This document shows, piece by piece, positions 52,242-61,415 of a stretch of 64,000 nt of DNA (positions are counted from its first letter, which is position 1; every line of letters begins with the position of its first letter). Origin of the DNA: Aphanothece hegewaldii CCALA 016. GTDB lineage: Bacteria; Cyanobacteriota; Cyanobacteriia; Cyanobacteriales; Microcystaceae. Under the pieces are notes generated by a model, which made no database searches, had not been told where the DNA came from, and saw only the letters and a list, made by a program, of their open reading frames with translations. The stretch spans positions 124,001-188,000 of the forward strand of contig NZ_PXOH01000007.1 in assembly GCF_003007785.1 (NCBI RefSeq), read 5' to 3'. The translations under genes were made by a program, and so were the position numbers.

Positions 52242-54611
52242 CTATTTTGTCATCCATCGTTGACGAAAATGTATCGCTTGATTTTGGTTAGGAATTTCTG
52301 TAGAAATTAGTTCTATAAATTCATTTCTCGTAATCTGAGGTTGCTTTTGTAACGTTGTTGTAATAATAAATTGTGCTATTGGTCCAATTAATTGAGTTAA
52401 TTCTTGTTCACACTGATGAAGCATCTTTTCATCAAGTTTGGTTGAGGTCGTTTCTTTTGGTTGTTCCTCGATGATGGGGGGTTGTTCATTTTTACTAAAC
52501 AAAGAATACACTTGTGTTTCAAATTGCGCTTTCTGGCTAGGAGTCAAGTAATCTTTGATATTTGCGATTAGTGATTCACTTTGTTGGGTTTGTGCGCTGA
52601 TTTGCTTGAGTAACATTGATGCGATCGGGCCGATGATTTCCCTTAAAATCGATTCTAGCTGAGTATATTGCTCTGGTAATATATTTGTATTAGTCGCCTC
52701 TTTGCTTTGAGGTTGTGGCTGATCTAAGCTTAAAAGTTCTGGTTTCTCTACCATAGAATTAGCCCATTTGTCAAGTTTTATTTTTTGAGAAGGAGAAAGA
52801 TACTGAGACAAATTATCGAGGAAAACGCTGATACTACTTGTTTCGTCACCGACTGAGTTTAGTAATGTTAGAGCAACCGGGCCGATAAGTTCAGTCAAAA
52901 ACTGTGTAAGAATAGCATATTGTTTAGGCGAAAAACTCCGATGAGTTTGAGTTGGGGGAGTTGGTGGTAACGAGGTTTTCTCGGCTACTAAAGGAACTGG
53001 TTTTACTAGGGGTTTTTCTAGGGGTTCTACTACGGGTGTTTGAGGAATCTTTTGTAAACTCTCTTCAATTTTTCCGGGTAAAATATCGATAACGCCGTGT
53101 ATTCCCGAAAGCCACGCCGAAAAAGTAATCCCAAGTTGTTCACAATTGGTTTGTAATTTAGTTAGCCATTCAGCCACCGATAAACCGATTTGGGGATTGG
53201 CAGCGATGAGGGATTCGAGTAAAATTTGAGCAAATAACTCTACATCTTCAGCAGGAGCTAGAGAGCCTAATAAACATTGTCCATGATCTGCATAAGTTTT
53301 GAGTTCTTCGAGCCATTCTTCAATCGAACCCTCACCATATCCGTCTAAAATAACAATCTGTTGCGCTTCTTTACAACGGCGTAATTCTTTTCTTAACCAA
53401 GAACGCTCTAACCGAATACCATTTTCTAGAACTAAATAAGATTCGCCTTTGTTGTCGACTTCGAGCCGTCCTCGCAGATACAGTAATAAAGTAACAGGAT
53501 TTGGTCTTGCAACACTTCCATATTGTAAAAAATTTTGAATGGTATTTTTGACCGATTCTGGTTTGTCACTTGTAGAAATTTTTGTAACTGTAAAATATCC
53601 TTCTTGTTCAAAAACTTCTTTTAAAGCAATACTGGTTTGATTTTCGGCTAAACCTTCAATCATTAGCGCATGACGTTGCTCATTGTTGAAATCATTAGCA
53701 TTTTTTTTCAATCCTAAAATGAGTTCTCCCACACCTTCGACAATTCGTTTAGGGGTTTGCATGGAATACTCTGAATAAATCTGAGGTTCGCCGCGATGAC
53801 GTTTTTGCTGATTTATTAATCGTAGTTGTTGATTAGCTTTTTCAATATATTGTAAGGTTTGATTATACACATAGCGATAGAGTCCGTCGGCTTCAATGAC
53901 ACCTTTAGAATTAGCCGCCTCACCCCGTAAACCCCGCATCAAATAATAACTAAATACCCCATGTCCTAAATCTGGAAATTCCCAAGATTGTTGACCTTGG
54001 TCACAAGAAAGTAAAGCATAAAATCCTTTACTTTTTGCGGCTCTTTTGCGTAAAGCTTCTAAAAGTTGCGTCGTTGGATTAGGGAGTAAACTTTCTTTAA
54101 GTTCTCCTCTTGCTCCTGTTAGGGTCATATTACCGCAATGACAAGCATCGAGCCAAACGACTTGACAGTGTGCCGCGCAGCGATTAAACATGACGAGTAA
54201 ATCTTGTAGCGTTAAACCCGTCTCAAGTAAATTTTCTTTGTTAGTATCGGTTAGACAGAGTATGGTCTGCTGGCTTTCGGGGTCGAGTAAGCCATGTCCT
54301 GAAAAATAAAACAGGACGGTATCTTGGGTTTTTGCCTCGGTGACAATTCGTTCTAAACTCGCTTTAACGGTTTGTAGAAAGGGTTTTTGTTCGGCTAAGT
54401 CATGATGAATAATAATTTCTTTTTGAGGAAAGGTTTGAGTTGCATCATTTAAAGCTTCTCCTAATCCTTGACAATCGAGTGCTGAGTAACGCAGTGGTGG
54501 TAAATTTTGATCATAATATTCATTCACTCCGACTAAAAGAACCCACAATTTAGCTTGACCTGTTTCTAGGGCTAAAGTAAAACGACTGGTACTAATACTA
54601 ATTGGAGGCAT
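52242..54611 (-). CDS. Caspase-family (C14) protease with triple C-terminal module
   Basis: A 789-residue protein. Residues 20-270 form a caspase/metacaspase p20 fold (LWVLLVGVNEYYDQNLPPLRYSALDCQGL). The dyad is His106 in YFSGHG and Cys157 in LDACHCG, both intact. A middle domain (about 300-540) has an EDVEL-type region like effector-associated domains. The C-terminus (about 560-789) holds three copies of a helical module with core LIGPVA, IIGPIA and LIGPIA, two followed by LSPSQK/LTPSQK. It heads a probable operon with a sigma-like and a DUF1822 gene. Substrate and trigger are unknown. Confidence 0.88.
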   Translation of the reverse strand: MPPISISTSRFTLALETGQAKLWVLLVGVNEYYDQNLPPLRYSALDCQGLGEALNDATQTFPQKEIIIHHDLAEQKPFLQTVKASLERIVTEAKTQDTVLFYFSGHGLLDPESQQTILCLTDTNKENLLETGLTLQDLLVMFNRCAAHCQVVWLDACHCGNMTLTGARGELKESLLPNPTTQLLEALRKRAAKSKGFYALLSCDQGQQSWEFPDLGHGVFSYYLMRGLRGEAANSKGVIEADGLYRYVYNQTLQYIEKANQQLRLINQQKRHRGEPQIYSEYSMQTPKRIVEGVGELILGLKKNANDFNNEQRHALMIEGLAENQTSIALKEVFEQEGYFTVTKISTSDKPESVKNTIQNFLQYGSVARPNPVTLLLYLRGRLEVDNKGESYLVLENGIRLERSWLRKELRRCKEAQQIVILDGYGEGSIEEWLEELKTYADHGQCLLGSLAPAEDVELFAQILLESLIAANPQIGLSVAEWLTKLQTNCEQLGITFSAWLSGIHGVIDILPGKIEESLQKIPQTPVVEPLEKPLVKPVPLVAEKTSLPPTPPTQTHRSFSPKQYAILTQFLTELIGPVALTLLNSVGDETSSISVFLDNLSQYLSPSQKIKLDKWANSMVEKPELLSLDQPQPQSKEATNTNILPEQYTQLESILREIIGPIASMLLKQISAQTQQSESLIANIKDYLTPSQKAQFETQVYSLFSKNEQPPIIEEQPKETTSTKLDEKMLHQCEQELTQLIGPIAQFIITTTLQKQPQITRNEFIELISTEIPNQNQAIHFRQRWMTK

Positions 54612-54749
54612 TGTTCAAACTCACACATAAATAATAATGAGCTTTTCGGTAATATATTTTTATCCTAACGATAATTCAATTAACGATTTAAAAAAGTTAT
54701 ATCATTGGCTCTATATGAACATCAAGGCCATTTTATGCAATAAGGATTT

Positions 54750-55655
54750 CTATAAAAGACGTTTATTTAAAAGATTCATCGAGATTTCAAGACTTGATTT
54801 CATTCGATTAAACGCTTTGGCTAATGTGCCGATTTCATCTTCTGTTTTTTGCTCAAATTCACTATTCATATCCCCCATACTTACTGATTCGGCTGTTTTC
54901 GCCATTTGTCGTAGCGGTTGTATCACAGCACGTTTGAGTAAAAAGTTAATGCCTAATACGATGATGGCAAACACTCCTAACAAGATAGTTATAATCATCG
55001 CCAGAGATTGATGAGCTTGTTTGATGACTTCTTCTGCTGGCACTGAAATCATTTGTGCTGTGACAATTTCGTTAAGTTTCCAACCATATCCATTTTCTGC
55101 CCCATAAGTCGCTAATTGGCTTTTGGGTGCATCACTGGGAATTCCATGACAGCGCAGACAACTTTCTTTTTTAACGGTTAATGGTCGAGCGATGTAAAAA
55201 ACTTGTCCCCCTGGAAAGGTTCTAAAATCGGCAATTTCTTTGATATTCGGTTCGGTGCGGAAACGTTCGATGAGTTGTTTTTCAAAGCTATCCGCTTTAT
55301 CTCTCAAGTTGGTGGGATTGAGGGTTGCTTCTTTGTAGAAAAAACCTTTGTATTCTTCATTTTGTCGGAAGTTTTGAAAGACTTCTGTAGCTGAGTACGC
55401 GGGTACGGTTTCTGGGATAAATACGGGTTCGGTTTCTAATTTTGGTGATAGAAGCGGCGCAATATGGTTACTGGTATAGTCTCGTACTGAATTCATGGTT
55501 TGGATGAGTAACAATGCTTTAGCCGTTACCTCCGCTTGCGCTCTTTGTTGCAGTACCAAAGATAGGGTGAGTCCGCTTAGAATAATACCCGTCACAAAGA
55601 CGATAATCAATAGTAGATTAAACTTGGTTCCGAGTTTAAGTTTTTTTAAAAACAT
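54750..55655 (-). CDS. Tll0287-like (DUF3365) heme sensor with HAMP
   Basis: A 301-residue membrane protein. Helix 1 (about 13-36) is followed by a periplasmic Tll0287-like domain (about 40-205) with the c-type heme motif CLRCHG near 166-171, then helix 2 (about 213-236) and a HAMP domain (about 237-290, VIQPLRQMAKTAESVSMGDMNSEF). No kinase, cyclase or chemotaxis output follows, so it must act with a partner. Such domains are thought to sense redox or NO/O2 through heme. It is divergent from a PhnD-like gene 142 bp away. Confidence 0.88.
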   Translation of the reverse strand: MFLKKLKLGTKFNLLLIIVFVTGIILSGLTLSLVLQQRAQAEVTAKALLLIQTMNSVRDYTSNHIAPLLSPKLETEPVFIPETVPAYSATEVFQNFRQNEEYKGFFYKEATLNPTNLRDKADSFEKQLIERFRTEPNIKEIADFRTFPGGQVFYIARPLTVKKESCLRCHGIPSDAPKSQLATYGAENGYGWKLNEIVTAQMISVPAEEVIKQAHQSLAMIITILLGVFAIIVLGINFLLKRAVIQPLRQMAKTAESVSMGDMNSEFEQKTEDEIGTLAKAFNRMKSSLEISMNLLNKRLL

Positions 55656-55797
55656 TGCTAGTGAGAAAAAATAATGTTTATTTTAGTTTTAATTGTGAAG
55701 TGTATCTCTTGTTTTTGGGTTTTATGTTAAACTTTCTTATTCTTTTTTGTTGCAGTGAGTTTAAAAGTATTTTTTATTTGAGTTGTAGTAGGTTACT

Positions 55798-56655
55798 GTG
55801 AGATTTTCGAGACGTTTGTTTATCGTTTTTCTATTTTTTTCGGCTTGTCAAGCGAGTTCATTAAAAGGTGATCCCCTTGTAATTGGCTCTGTTAGCTATG
55901 GCCAGGGGGAACAAGCAATTAATCAATATGAGGCTTTTAAACAATATTTAGAGCAACAGACGCGTTCTTTAATTGAATTAGAACCCGCTTTTAATGAAAA
56001 TAAGGCTTTAGAAAGAATTCGATCGCAAGCATGGTCTTTGGTTTTCGCGCCTCCGGGGTTAGCGGCGATCGCTATGTCTCAATATCAATATAAACCTTTA
56101 TTACCCCTTGATGGGATTAGTACTTTGCGATCGGTGATTGTGGTTCGTCAAGATAGTCCTTTTCAAGATTTAAAATCTTTAACAGGTAAAGCTATTGCTT
56201 TAGGTCAAATTGGTTCAGCTACGGGGTATTATTTTCCGATTTTTAATCTTTATGGTTTAACAATCGCCGAATTACATTTTTTACCCACGCCTAAATCGAT
56301 TTTAGAAGCTGTTGCTGATGGTCGTGTTGCTGCTGGTTCCCTTTCGATGGAACAATTTAAAACTTACAAAACTCAATTTAAACTAAATACTTTTCGCATT
56401 CTTTTTACTGATTCTCATAGTGTTCCATCGGGTGTGGTTTTAATTGCGCCAAATCTTTCGCCATCACGTCAAGAGGAAATTTTTAAAATTCTTAATGATA
56501 CACCTTCGATGATTGCTCTTGAAGCGGGATTTGTTCCTAATGCACCCGTTCCTAATTATGATTACATGATTTCGGTCGTCGAACGAGTTAGAGGTATTTT
56601 TCCTGAAGCTAATCATCTTGAGACTCAAAATGTTCGTTTATTTCCATCTCGTTAG
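55798..56655 (+). CDS. PhnD-like substrate-binding lipoprotein
   Basis: A 285-residue periplasmic type 2 binding protein of the phosphate/phosphite/phosphonate (PhnD) family. The N-terminal signal peptide with lipobox-like FFSAC (Cys about residue 17) suggests a lipid anchor. PhnD-type segments are ALERIRSQAWSLVFAPPGLAAIA, VIVVRQDSPFQDLKSLTGKAIALGQIGSATGY and VADGRVAAGSLSMEQF. It starts at GTG 55798. No permease or ATPase lies nearby, so it may be a sensor partner of the divergent Tll0287-like protein, which is an inference. Confidence 0.85.
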   Translation: MRFSRRLFIVFLFFSACQASSLKGDPLVIGSVSYGQGEQAINQYEAFKQYLEQQTRSLIELEPAFNENKALERIRSQAWSLVFAPPGLAAIAMSQYQYKPLLPLDGISTLRSVIVVRQDSPFQDLKSLTGKAIALGQIGSATGYYFPIFNLYGLTIAELHFLPTPKSILEAVADGRVAAGSLSMEQFKTYKTQFKLNTFRILFTDSHSVPSGVVLIAPNLSPSRQEEIFKILNDTPSMIALEAGFVPNAPVPNYDYMISVVERVRGIFPEANHLETQNVRLFPSR

Positions 56656-57075
56656 TATTCTAAAACTTCGACGAAAATCTTGACAAATATGCCTAAATGT
56701 AGTTAATTATTTAGTTATAGCACCTAAGAAAATTAAATAAACCTTAAAACTATGGGGTTGCCAACAAGGAAAAGTTAACTTAAATCTTAACGCTCTAAGC
56801 TGTTGGCGTAAAAGTTTTGGCTTCTTGATCATAAGTGCTTAAACTTAAAAGTAGTCAGAAATTCGTGGCGCGGTGCGTCAACAAGATCTGATAGTGAGGT
56901 GTGTAGTTCACCCAGTAAGGCTTAAACCTTACAAAGTTAATTGAGTGTACATTTGTCCATAAAATTAATAACTATTCTAAAACTAACTTAGTTGTAAAAA
57001 ATCCTCTAACCTAATTATTAAACTAAGCTAAAGGATTTAATTAATTATCAGAGTGAACAACTGAAAAAACAAAAG
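56656..57075. ncRNA. Structured intergenic region, candidate RNA
   Basis: A 420-bp gap with no protein gene. It contains GCCAACA...TGTTGGC (about 56760-56806) enclosing GTTAA...TTAAC, then GGTG...CACC and GTAAGGCTTAAACCTTAC (6-bp perfect stem) near 56890-56935. The density of stems suggests a small RNA or the end of a mobile element. No family recognised. Confidence 0.3.
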
Positions 57076-58062
57076 TTAGACAAAGACAAAATCGGCGGAT
57101 ATGATTACATTCGTGTTATCTTGCACCACACCAATTAAGTCACCATTGTTGTAGATTGCGGTATCTAGCAGACTGGAACTTCCCGAAAATTCTTGGAAAT
57201 CCAAATAGAAATCCCAAGAATTACCTTGTACTTGGATTTTATCTTCTACCCAGTAGAAATCGGTAATTGTCGCATAGCCATAACCTTGATAGGAGTTACC
57301 CCAGTATTGACCTAGAACAAATGTATCGTAGCCGCCACCACCAGTTAAAACATCATATTCCCAATTATCGTAGGCGGTAGAATTGCTACCCAATAAAGTA
57401 TCATTGCCTGCACCTCCATAAAGGGTATCGCTGCCATTTCCACCATCAAGATAGTTATAATCCCAATAGCTATCAGACCAAGAACCGGCATCTAAATAAT
57501 CATTGCCATCATTACCGTAGATGGTATCACTACCACTTCCACCATAGAGATTATCGCTACCTGCGCCACTATAGAGAGTATCATTACCGCCGGCACCATC
57601 AAGGTAGTTATAATCCCAATAGCTATCAGACCAAGAACCGGCATCTAAATAATCATTACCTGCACCCCCATAAAGGGTATCGCTGCCACCTTCACCGTAT
57701 AGGTAGTTATAATCCCAATAGCTATCAGACCAAGAACCAGCATCTAAATAATCATTACCTGCACCCCCATAAAGGGTATCACTGCCACTTCCACCGTATA
57801 GGTAGTTATAATCCCAATAGCTATCAGACCAGTAACCGGCATCTAAATAATCATTGCCTTCTTCACCGTATAGGGTATCGCTGCCTGAATTACCATAAAG
57901 GTAATCATCATTCATGTCGCCTGCTAGATAATCATCTCCACTGTAACCATAAGCGGTAAGACTATCAGCCCATTCATACCATCCATAATAGCTGTCGTAG
58001 TACCAAGTGCTTTGATGATCATAAGAGTCATTCCAGTAATCATAGCCATAAAATGTAGTCAT
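57076..58062 (-). CDS. Aromatic-rich RTX calcium-binding protein
   Basis: A 328-residue acidic protein dominated by RTX nonapeptides (GGSGSDTLYGGAGNDYLDA). Into them is spliced a Trp/Tyr-rich segment, SWSDSYWDYNYL, repeated four times with a period of 33 residues (99 bp) in three of the steps. The N-terminus (YGYDYWNDSYDHQSTWYYDS) is equally aromatic. The C-terminus has TITDFYWVEDKIQVQG, a common end of RTX proteins. No signal peptide; type I secretion likely. It is preceded by an intergenic region with a family B repeat. Confidence 0.85.
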   Translation of the reverse strand: MTTFYGYDYWNDSYDHQSTWYYDSYYGWYEWADSLTAYGYSGDDYLAGDMNDDYLYGNSGSDTLYGEEGNDYLDAGYWSDSYWDYNYLYGGSGSDTLYGGAGNDYLDAGSWSDSYWDYNYLYGEGGSDTLYGGAGNDYLDAGSWSDSYWDYNYLDGAGGNDTLYSGAGSDNLYGGSGSDTIYGNDGNDYLDAGSWSDSYWDYNYLDGGNGSDTLYGGAGNDTLLGSNSTAYDNWEYDVLTGGGGYDTFVLGQYWGNSYQGYGYATITDFYWVEDKIQVQGNSWDFYLDFQEFSGSSSLLDTAIYNNGDLIGVVQDNTNVIISADFVFV

Positions 58063-58203
58063 TGTTTTTTTCCTAATCGTTTTTCGATTGAATTTTCACA
58101 TTGACTTCATAGGTTTGTACTTGATGGCTTATGCAGTTTTTTTAAAAGTTTTTTGAAAAAGTCTAGACCAATAAAAATAACCTGTTTAATTCTAAAGTAG
58201 AAA

Positions 58204-58234
58204 GTAGAGACACTACCGAATAAAGCGTCTCTAC
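58204..58234. repeat. Dispersed palindrome family B, copy 5
   Basis: GTAGAGACACTACCGAATAA followed by AGCGTCTCTAC: outer arms match, the centre has diverged. It lies between the aromatic RTX gene and a small ORF. Confidence 0.6.
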
Positions 58235-58261
58235 AGAATAATCATGACTAATAAGACAATA

Positions 58262-58444
58262 TTAAATTAAATAATATCCAGTTAAATAAATATTTTTTGT
58301 GATTTTTTCGAGTTTAATAACATCAGATTTGAAAACAAATTCGCTATAGTCGGCTAATTGATCAAGTCCTAAGCAGTTAAGAGTTATTTCAATAACTAAG
58401 GCGATGAAAATTTGAGTAAAGCTTTTTTGCAATTGACTTTTCAT
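58262..58444 (-). CDS. 60-residue hypothetical protein
   Basis: A 60-codon ORF starting MKSQLQKSFTQIFIALVIEI with an unusually strong SD (AGGAGGTGGAGAA) directly before its ATG. The first half is hydrophobic and may be a membrane helix; the second half is charged. No family recognised; it is not NblA. It lies between the aromatic RTX gene and cpcD. Only the ribosome binding site argues that it is real. Confidence 0.4.
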   Translation of the reverse strand: MKSQLQKSFTQIFIALVIEITLNCLGLDQLADYSEFVFKSDVIKLEKITKNIYLTGYYLI

Positions 58445-58610
58445 TTCTCCACCTCCTGCTCGTTTGATCTCATGTTTAAATCATCCCTTTCATTATTTAG
58501 GAATGACTGATTGAGTTTATGCAGTTTGGTGAAAAAATTCTGAGTAATCTATGAGAAAAATTAGCAAGTACATTAGAACTAAATGAAGGGTTGGTTTTAG
58601 AGCTAATGGT

Positions 58611-58636
58611 TAGGGTGAGCAATAATACCCACCCTA
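58611..58636 (-). terminator. Hairpin at end of cpc operon
   Basis: TAGGGTG (58611-58617) pairs with CACCCTA (58630-58636), starting 4 bp after the cpcD stop. There is no clear T-run, so it may instead be a 3'-stabilising hairpin. Confidence 0.5.
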
Positions 58637-58640
58637 TGAT

Positions 58641-58877
58641 TTATTCGGCAGTTAAAGGCTGAATACTAACGATCGTGCCACCCATCCGAGTAATACGTCG
58701 CATTTCTTCATTCATGCGGTTATAAGGAACTTTAATAAAAACGTTACTGCTTTGACGAAATTGATAGCTATTTTTATCATTCTCGTCATTTTGTCTGAGT
58801 CCTGCGACTTCGTAGACAAAAACCCGACTTGCTGAGGGGTTACTGTCTGCACTGACGATAGCTGCTTGACCTAGCAT
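58641..58877 (-). CDS. cpcD: Phycobilisome small rod-capping linker CpcD
   Basis: A 78-residue CpcD-domain protein that caps the distal end of phycocyanin rods. The domain reads SRVFVYEVAGLRQND, then FIKVPYNRMNEEMRRITRMGGTIVSIQP. It shows the same fold and end motif as the C-termini of both CpcC proteins (ASITPASLD and ASITLA). Last gene of the cpcB-cpcA-cpcC2-cpcC1-cpcD operon, 116 bp behind cpcC1. Full length. Confidence 0.95.
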   Translation of the reverse strand: MLGQAAIVSADSNPSASRVFVYEVAGLRQNDENDKNSYQFRQSSNVFIKVPYNRMNEEMRRITRMGGTIVSIQPLTAE

Positions 58878-58993
58878 AATTTTCTTTTCTCCTTTTCTCT
58901 TTTGAGGAATAATGAAGAATTAGGATCAAAATGAGAATCTTGAAATCGGGAGATAAAAGACTGAATAAAACAGCTTTTACCTCCTGATCTTTT

Positions 58994-59872
58994 TTAGTCG
59001 AGACTAGCTGGCGTAATACTCGCTACTTTTCCACCAAGACGGTTGATCTGTTGCAAGGTGTTATTGAGTTGTTCATAAGGTACAATCAAGGCCTTGCTAC
59101 TGCGTCTGACACTGGGATAACCTGGTTTACTAATAGCCGAAATTTCTACGCGATAGAGTTTGCCGACATCACCAAAGGCAACGTTACCACCGAGTGCTTT
59201 AGTAGGTGTGTTTCCTGCTTTTGAGGGACGATATGCCCATCCGTTGTTTCCTCCAGAGGGTCCAACGACAGCAGATGCCGCGTTTTGGGCTAGTTCTGTA
59301 CCTAAACGAGTCACGCTGCCTTCAATTTGGGCGCGATCGCTATTGGCATAACCCCGATATAAACGGAACATCCGGGTAAATCCTACGGTTTTTTGTCCAG
59401 TTTGGGTCGAAAAGCCGCGATAATAAGGTACAATGTTTTCGCCAAAGTTTTCGGCATACTCAACGGAATCGATATAAGAATCGATATCGGCATCATATCC
59501 TTGAGTTTCGTACAGATCGAGGTGATAGATTACTTCAGACTCGTCATAGGGCGCACGTCCTAAGAGATGCTTGTAATTCAGTTCGATGACGCGGGTCTGA
59601 AAATTGCCGTAGAAGAATTTTTTCTTGTACAATTCAGATTTGGCGACGGCACGAACGAATTCTTTAACAGAAGTTGAACCATTTGTCAAGAGTGATTCAG
59701 CACTTTTGAGCCGTTCGGACTCCATGATGTAATCGTTTCCCAACACCTGACGGTAAACTGCCCGAATGATGCCTTTAGCATCGTCTGTTGTCCAGTCGGG
59801 GCGTAGTTCTACAGGTGTGGCGTTGCTAAATGCAGTGGTTCCGAGACGGGATGCTGCTGTGGTAATAGCCAC
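58994..59872 (-). CDS. cpcC: Phycocyanin rod linker CpcC (second copy)
   Basis: A 292-residue rod linker. It has an N-terminal PBS-linker domain (about residues 15-160; [54 protein letters not shown]) and a C-terminal CpcD-like domain (about 235-290; [49 protein letters not shown]). It inserts in phycocyanin hexamers and sets rod length. It starts at GTG 59872 with AGGAG upstream. It resembles the next-upstream cpcC copy and is 28 bp behind it. Closest to the distal rod linker of Synechocystis by gene order. Confidence 0.95.
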   Translation of the reverse strand: MAITTAASRLGTTAFSNATPVELRPDWTTDDAKGIIRAVYRQVLGNDYIMESERLKSAESLLTNGSTSVKEFVRAVAKSELYKKKFFYGNFQTRVIELNYKHLLGRAPYDESEVIYHLDLYETQGYDADIDSYIDSVEYAENFGENIVPYYRGFSTQTGQKTVGFTRMFRLYRGYANSDRAQIEGSVTRLGTELAQNAASAVVGPSGGNNGWAYRPSKAGNTPTKALGGNVAFGDVGKLYRVEISAISKPGYPSVRRSSKALIVPYEQLNNTLQQINRLGGKVASITPASLD

Positions 59873-59900
59873 GTTGTTAAGCTCCTGTGGATGAAGGTGA

Positions 59901-60722
59901 TTAAGCTAAGGTGATGCTGGCGACTTGGCCACCTTGACGGTTAATTTCTTGTAGTTTGTTAGATAATTGTTCGTAAGGTACGAGATATTCTTGGTTGGAG
60001 CGACGAACACGGGTTACACGTCCTGGTTTCGCGCCTTGAATGACTCGAACGCGATAGAATTTACCGCGATCGCCTCCAGAAACACCCGATAAAGCCTCTC
60101 CTGTTTCGCCAATGTAGACGGGAGTTGCTATATTTTGGGCGACTTCTCGTACGAGTTTGGATTTAGTGCCGTTGCCTGATGCGCGATCGCTACTGGCATA
60201 GCCTCGGTAAAGTTGGAAAATTCGGCTAAAACCTACGGTTTTTTGATTGCGTTGCGTCGAAAAACCGCGATAATAGGGAACAATCGAATCGCCAAAGCTT
60301 TCTTGATACTCAGCCGAATCGATATAAGAGTTGATTTCTGCTTCGTAGCCTTCTTGGGTATATAAGTCGGTGTGGAAAGCGATTTCTGATTGATCGTAGG
60401 GCGCACGACCTAACAGATGTTTGTAGTTCAACTCAATAAAGCGATTTTGCGGTTGTGTGTAAAAGAATTTATTGCGGTAGACTTCTGATAGGGCTAAGGC
60501 TCTGATAAAGTCTTGAACACTGATCGAACCGTTGCGGAGTAGGGATTCTGCGCTGGTTAATCGTTCGCTAGACATCAGGTGTTCATTTCCCATGACCTGA
60601 CGATAAGCGGCACGAATCACAGCTTCTACATCTTCTGCTGTGCGGGTTCCTCGTAATTCTACGGGATTGGCAGATACATAGGGTTCATATCCTAGCCGTT
60701 GGGCTGCTGTTAAACTGCTCAT
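59901..60722 (-). CDS. cpcC: Phycocyanin rod linker CpcC (first copy)
   Basis: A 273-residue rod linker with the same two-domain layout: PBS-linker domain (about 10-155; [30 protein letters not shown]) and CpcD-like domain (about 220-272; [31 protein letters not shown]). It joins phycocyanin hexamers in rods. ATG 60722 with AGGTGG five bases before is preferred to the GTG at 60731. It follows cpcA by 117 bp, and that gap holds a long hairpin that should reduce linker expression relative to CpcA and CpcB. Confidence 0.95.
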   Translation of the reverse strand: MSSLTAAQRLGYEPYVSANPVELRGTRTAEDVEAVIRAAYRQVMGNEHLMSSERLTSAESLLRNGSISVQDFIRALALSEVYRNKFFYTQPQNRFIELNYKHLLGRAPYDQSEIAFHTDLYTQEGYEAEINSYIDSAEYQESFGDSIVPYYRGFSTQRNQKTVGFSRIFQLYRGYASSDRASGNGTKSKLVREVAQNIATPVYIGETGEALSGVSGGDRGKFYRVRVIQGAKPGRVTRVRRSNQEYLVPYEQLSNKLQEINRQGGQVASITLA

Positions 60723-60750
60723 AATTACCACCTATGGGTTACGTTTTTTT

Positions 60751-60819
60751 AGATATAACAAAGCCTGGAGAGGCAGCCGATTGCTAACCCAATTGCTAAC
60801 AACCTCCTGCTTTCCAGGC
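60751..60819 (-). terminator. cpcA-cpcC attenuator hairpin
   Basis: On the minus strand GCCTGGA (from 60819) pairs with TCCAGGC (60769-60763), with an inner GCAG/CTGC pair and a loop of about 30 bases; TTTGTTATAT follows. It is placed between cpcA and the linker genes, where partial termination explains excess of phycocyanin over linkers. Confidence 0.7.
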
Positions 60820-60839
60820 CGTTAATTCCCTAGTTATGA

Positions 60840-61328
60840 CTAGCTTAGGGCGTTAATTGCATAGTCGAGGTAAGAGTTAGCTTCAACAGCAGGGTCGCCG
60901 CTTAAACCGTGGTTAGCTTTGATGTACTTGAGAGCTTCAACGTACCAGCTAGGAGATAATTCAAAAGTACGGTTGATTTCGTCGATACCAGCAATGAGGT
61001 ACTCATCCATAGGACCTGTTCCACCAGCTACTAAACAGTAGGTCACCATGCGGAGGTAGTAACCGATGTCACGAGCACATTTGTCTTTACCACGTTGATC
61101 AGCAGCGTAGTTAGGACCTTGCATTTGGGTGGTGTAGGGGAATTTGTTGTAAACTGCTTGAGCAGCACCTTGGGTGAGTTGGCTTGCTTTTTCGGTTAAT
61201 GCTTTAGCAGCTTGTAAGCTTGCATTAGCTTGACGGAAACGACCGAAAGCGGTTTGGATTTCGGTGCTGCTGAGGAAACGTCCTTGAGAATCAGCAGCGG
61301 AAATAGCTTCTGTTAAGGGGGTTTTCAT
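60840..61328 (-). CDS. cpcA: Phycocyanin alpha subunit
   Basis: A 162-residue phycobiliprotein. The start [19 protein letters not shown] and Cys84 in [10 protein letters not shown], which carries phycocyanobilin attached by CpcE/F, define CpcA. It forms the alpha-beta monomers and hexamers of peripheral rods. The ATG at 61328, with GGGAGA 10 bp upstream, is preferred to the upstream in-frame start at 61346. The gene follows cpcB by 87 bp and precedes the attenuator. Confidence 0.98.
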   Translation of the reverse strand: MKTPLTEAISAADSQGRFLSSTEIQTAFGRFRQANASLQAAKALTEKASQLTQGAAQAVYNKFPYTTQMQGPNYAADQRGKDKCARDIGYYLRMVTYCLVAGGTGPMDEYLIAGIDEINRTFELSPSWYVEALKYIKANHGLSGDPAVEANSYLDYAINALS

Positions 61329-61415
61329 GATGTTGGTATCTCCCAATTAGGTTTGCAAAGTTTTCCTACACGTTACAGACAGGCGGAATGCCAGTTAGGT
61401 ATTACTTAATATTAA

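Noticed and set aside
57430..57900. CRISPR-like repeats with 99-bp period
   Set aside because: Spacers are not unique; the repeats encode RTX and aromatic segments in frame.
58262..58444. NblA-like phycobilisome degradation protein near cpcD
   Set aside because: Size fits but the NblA sequence pattern is absent; it is kept only as hypothetical.
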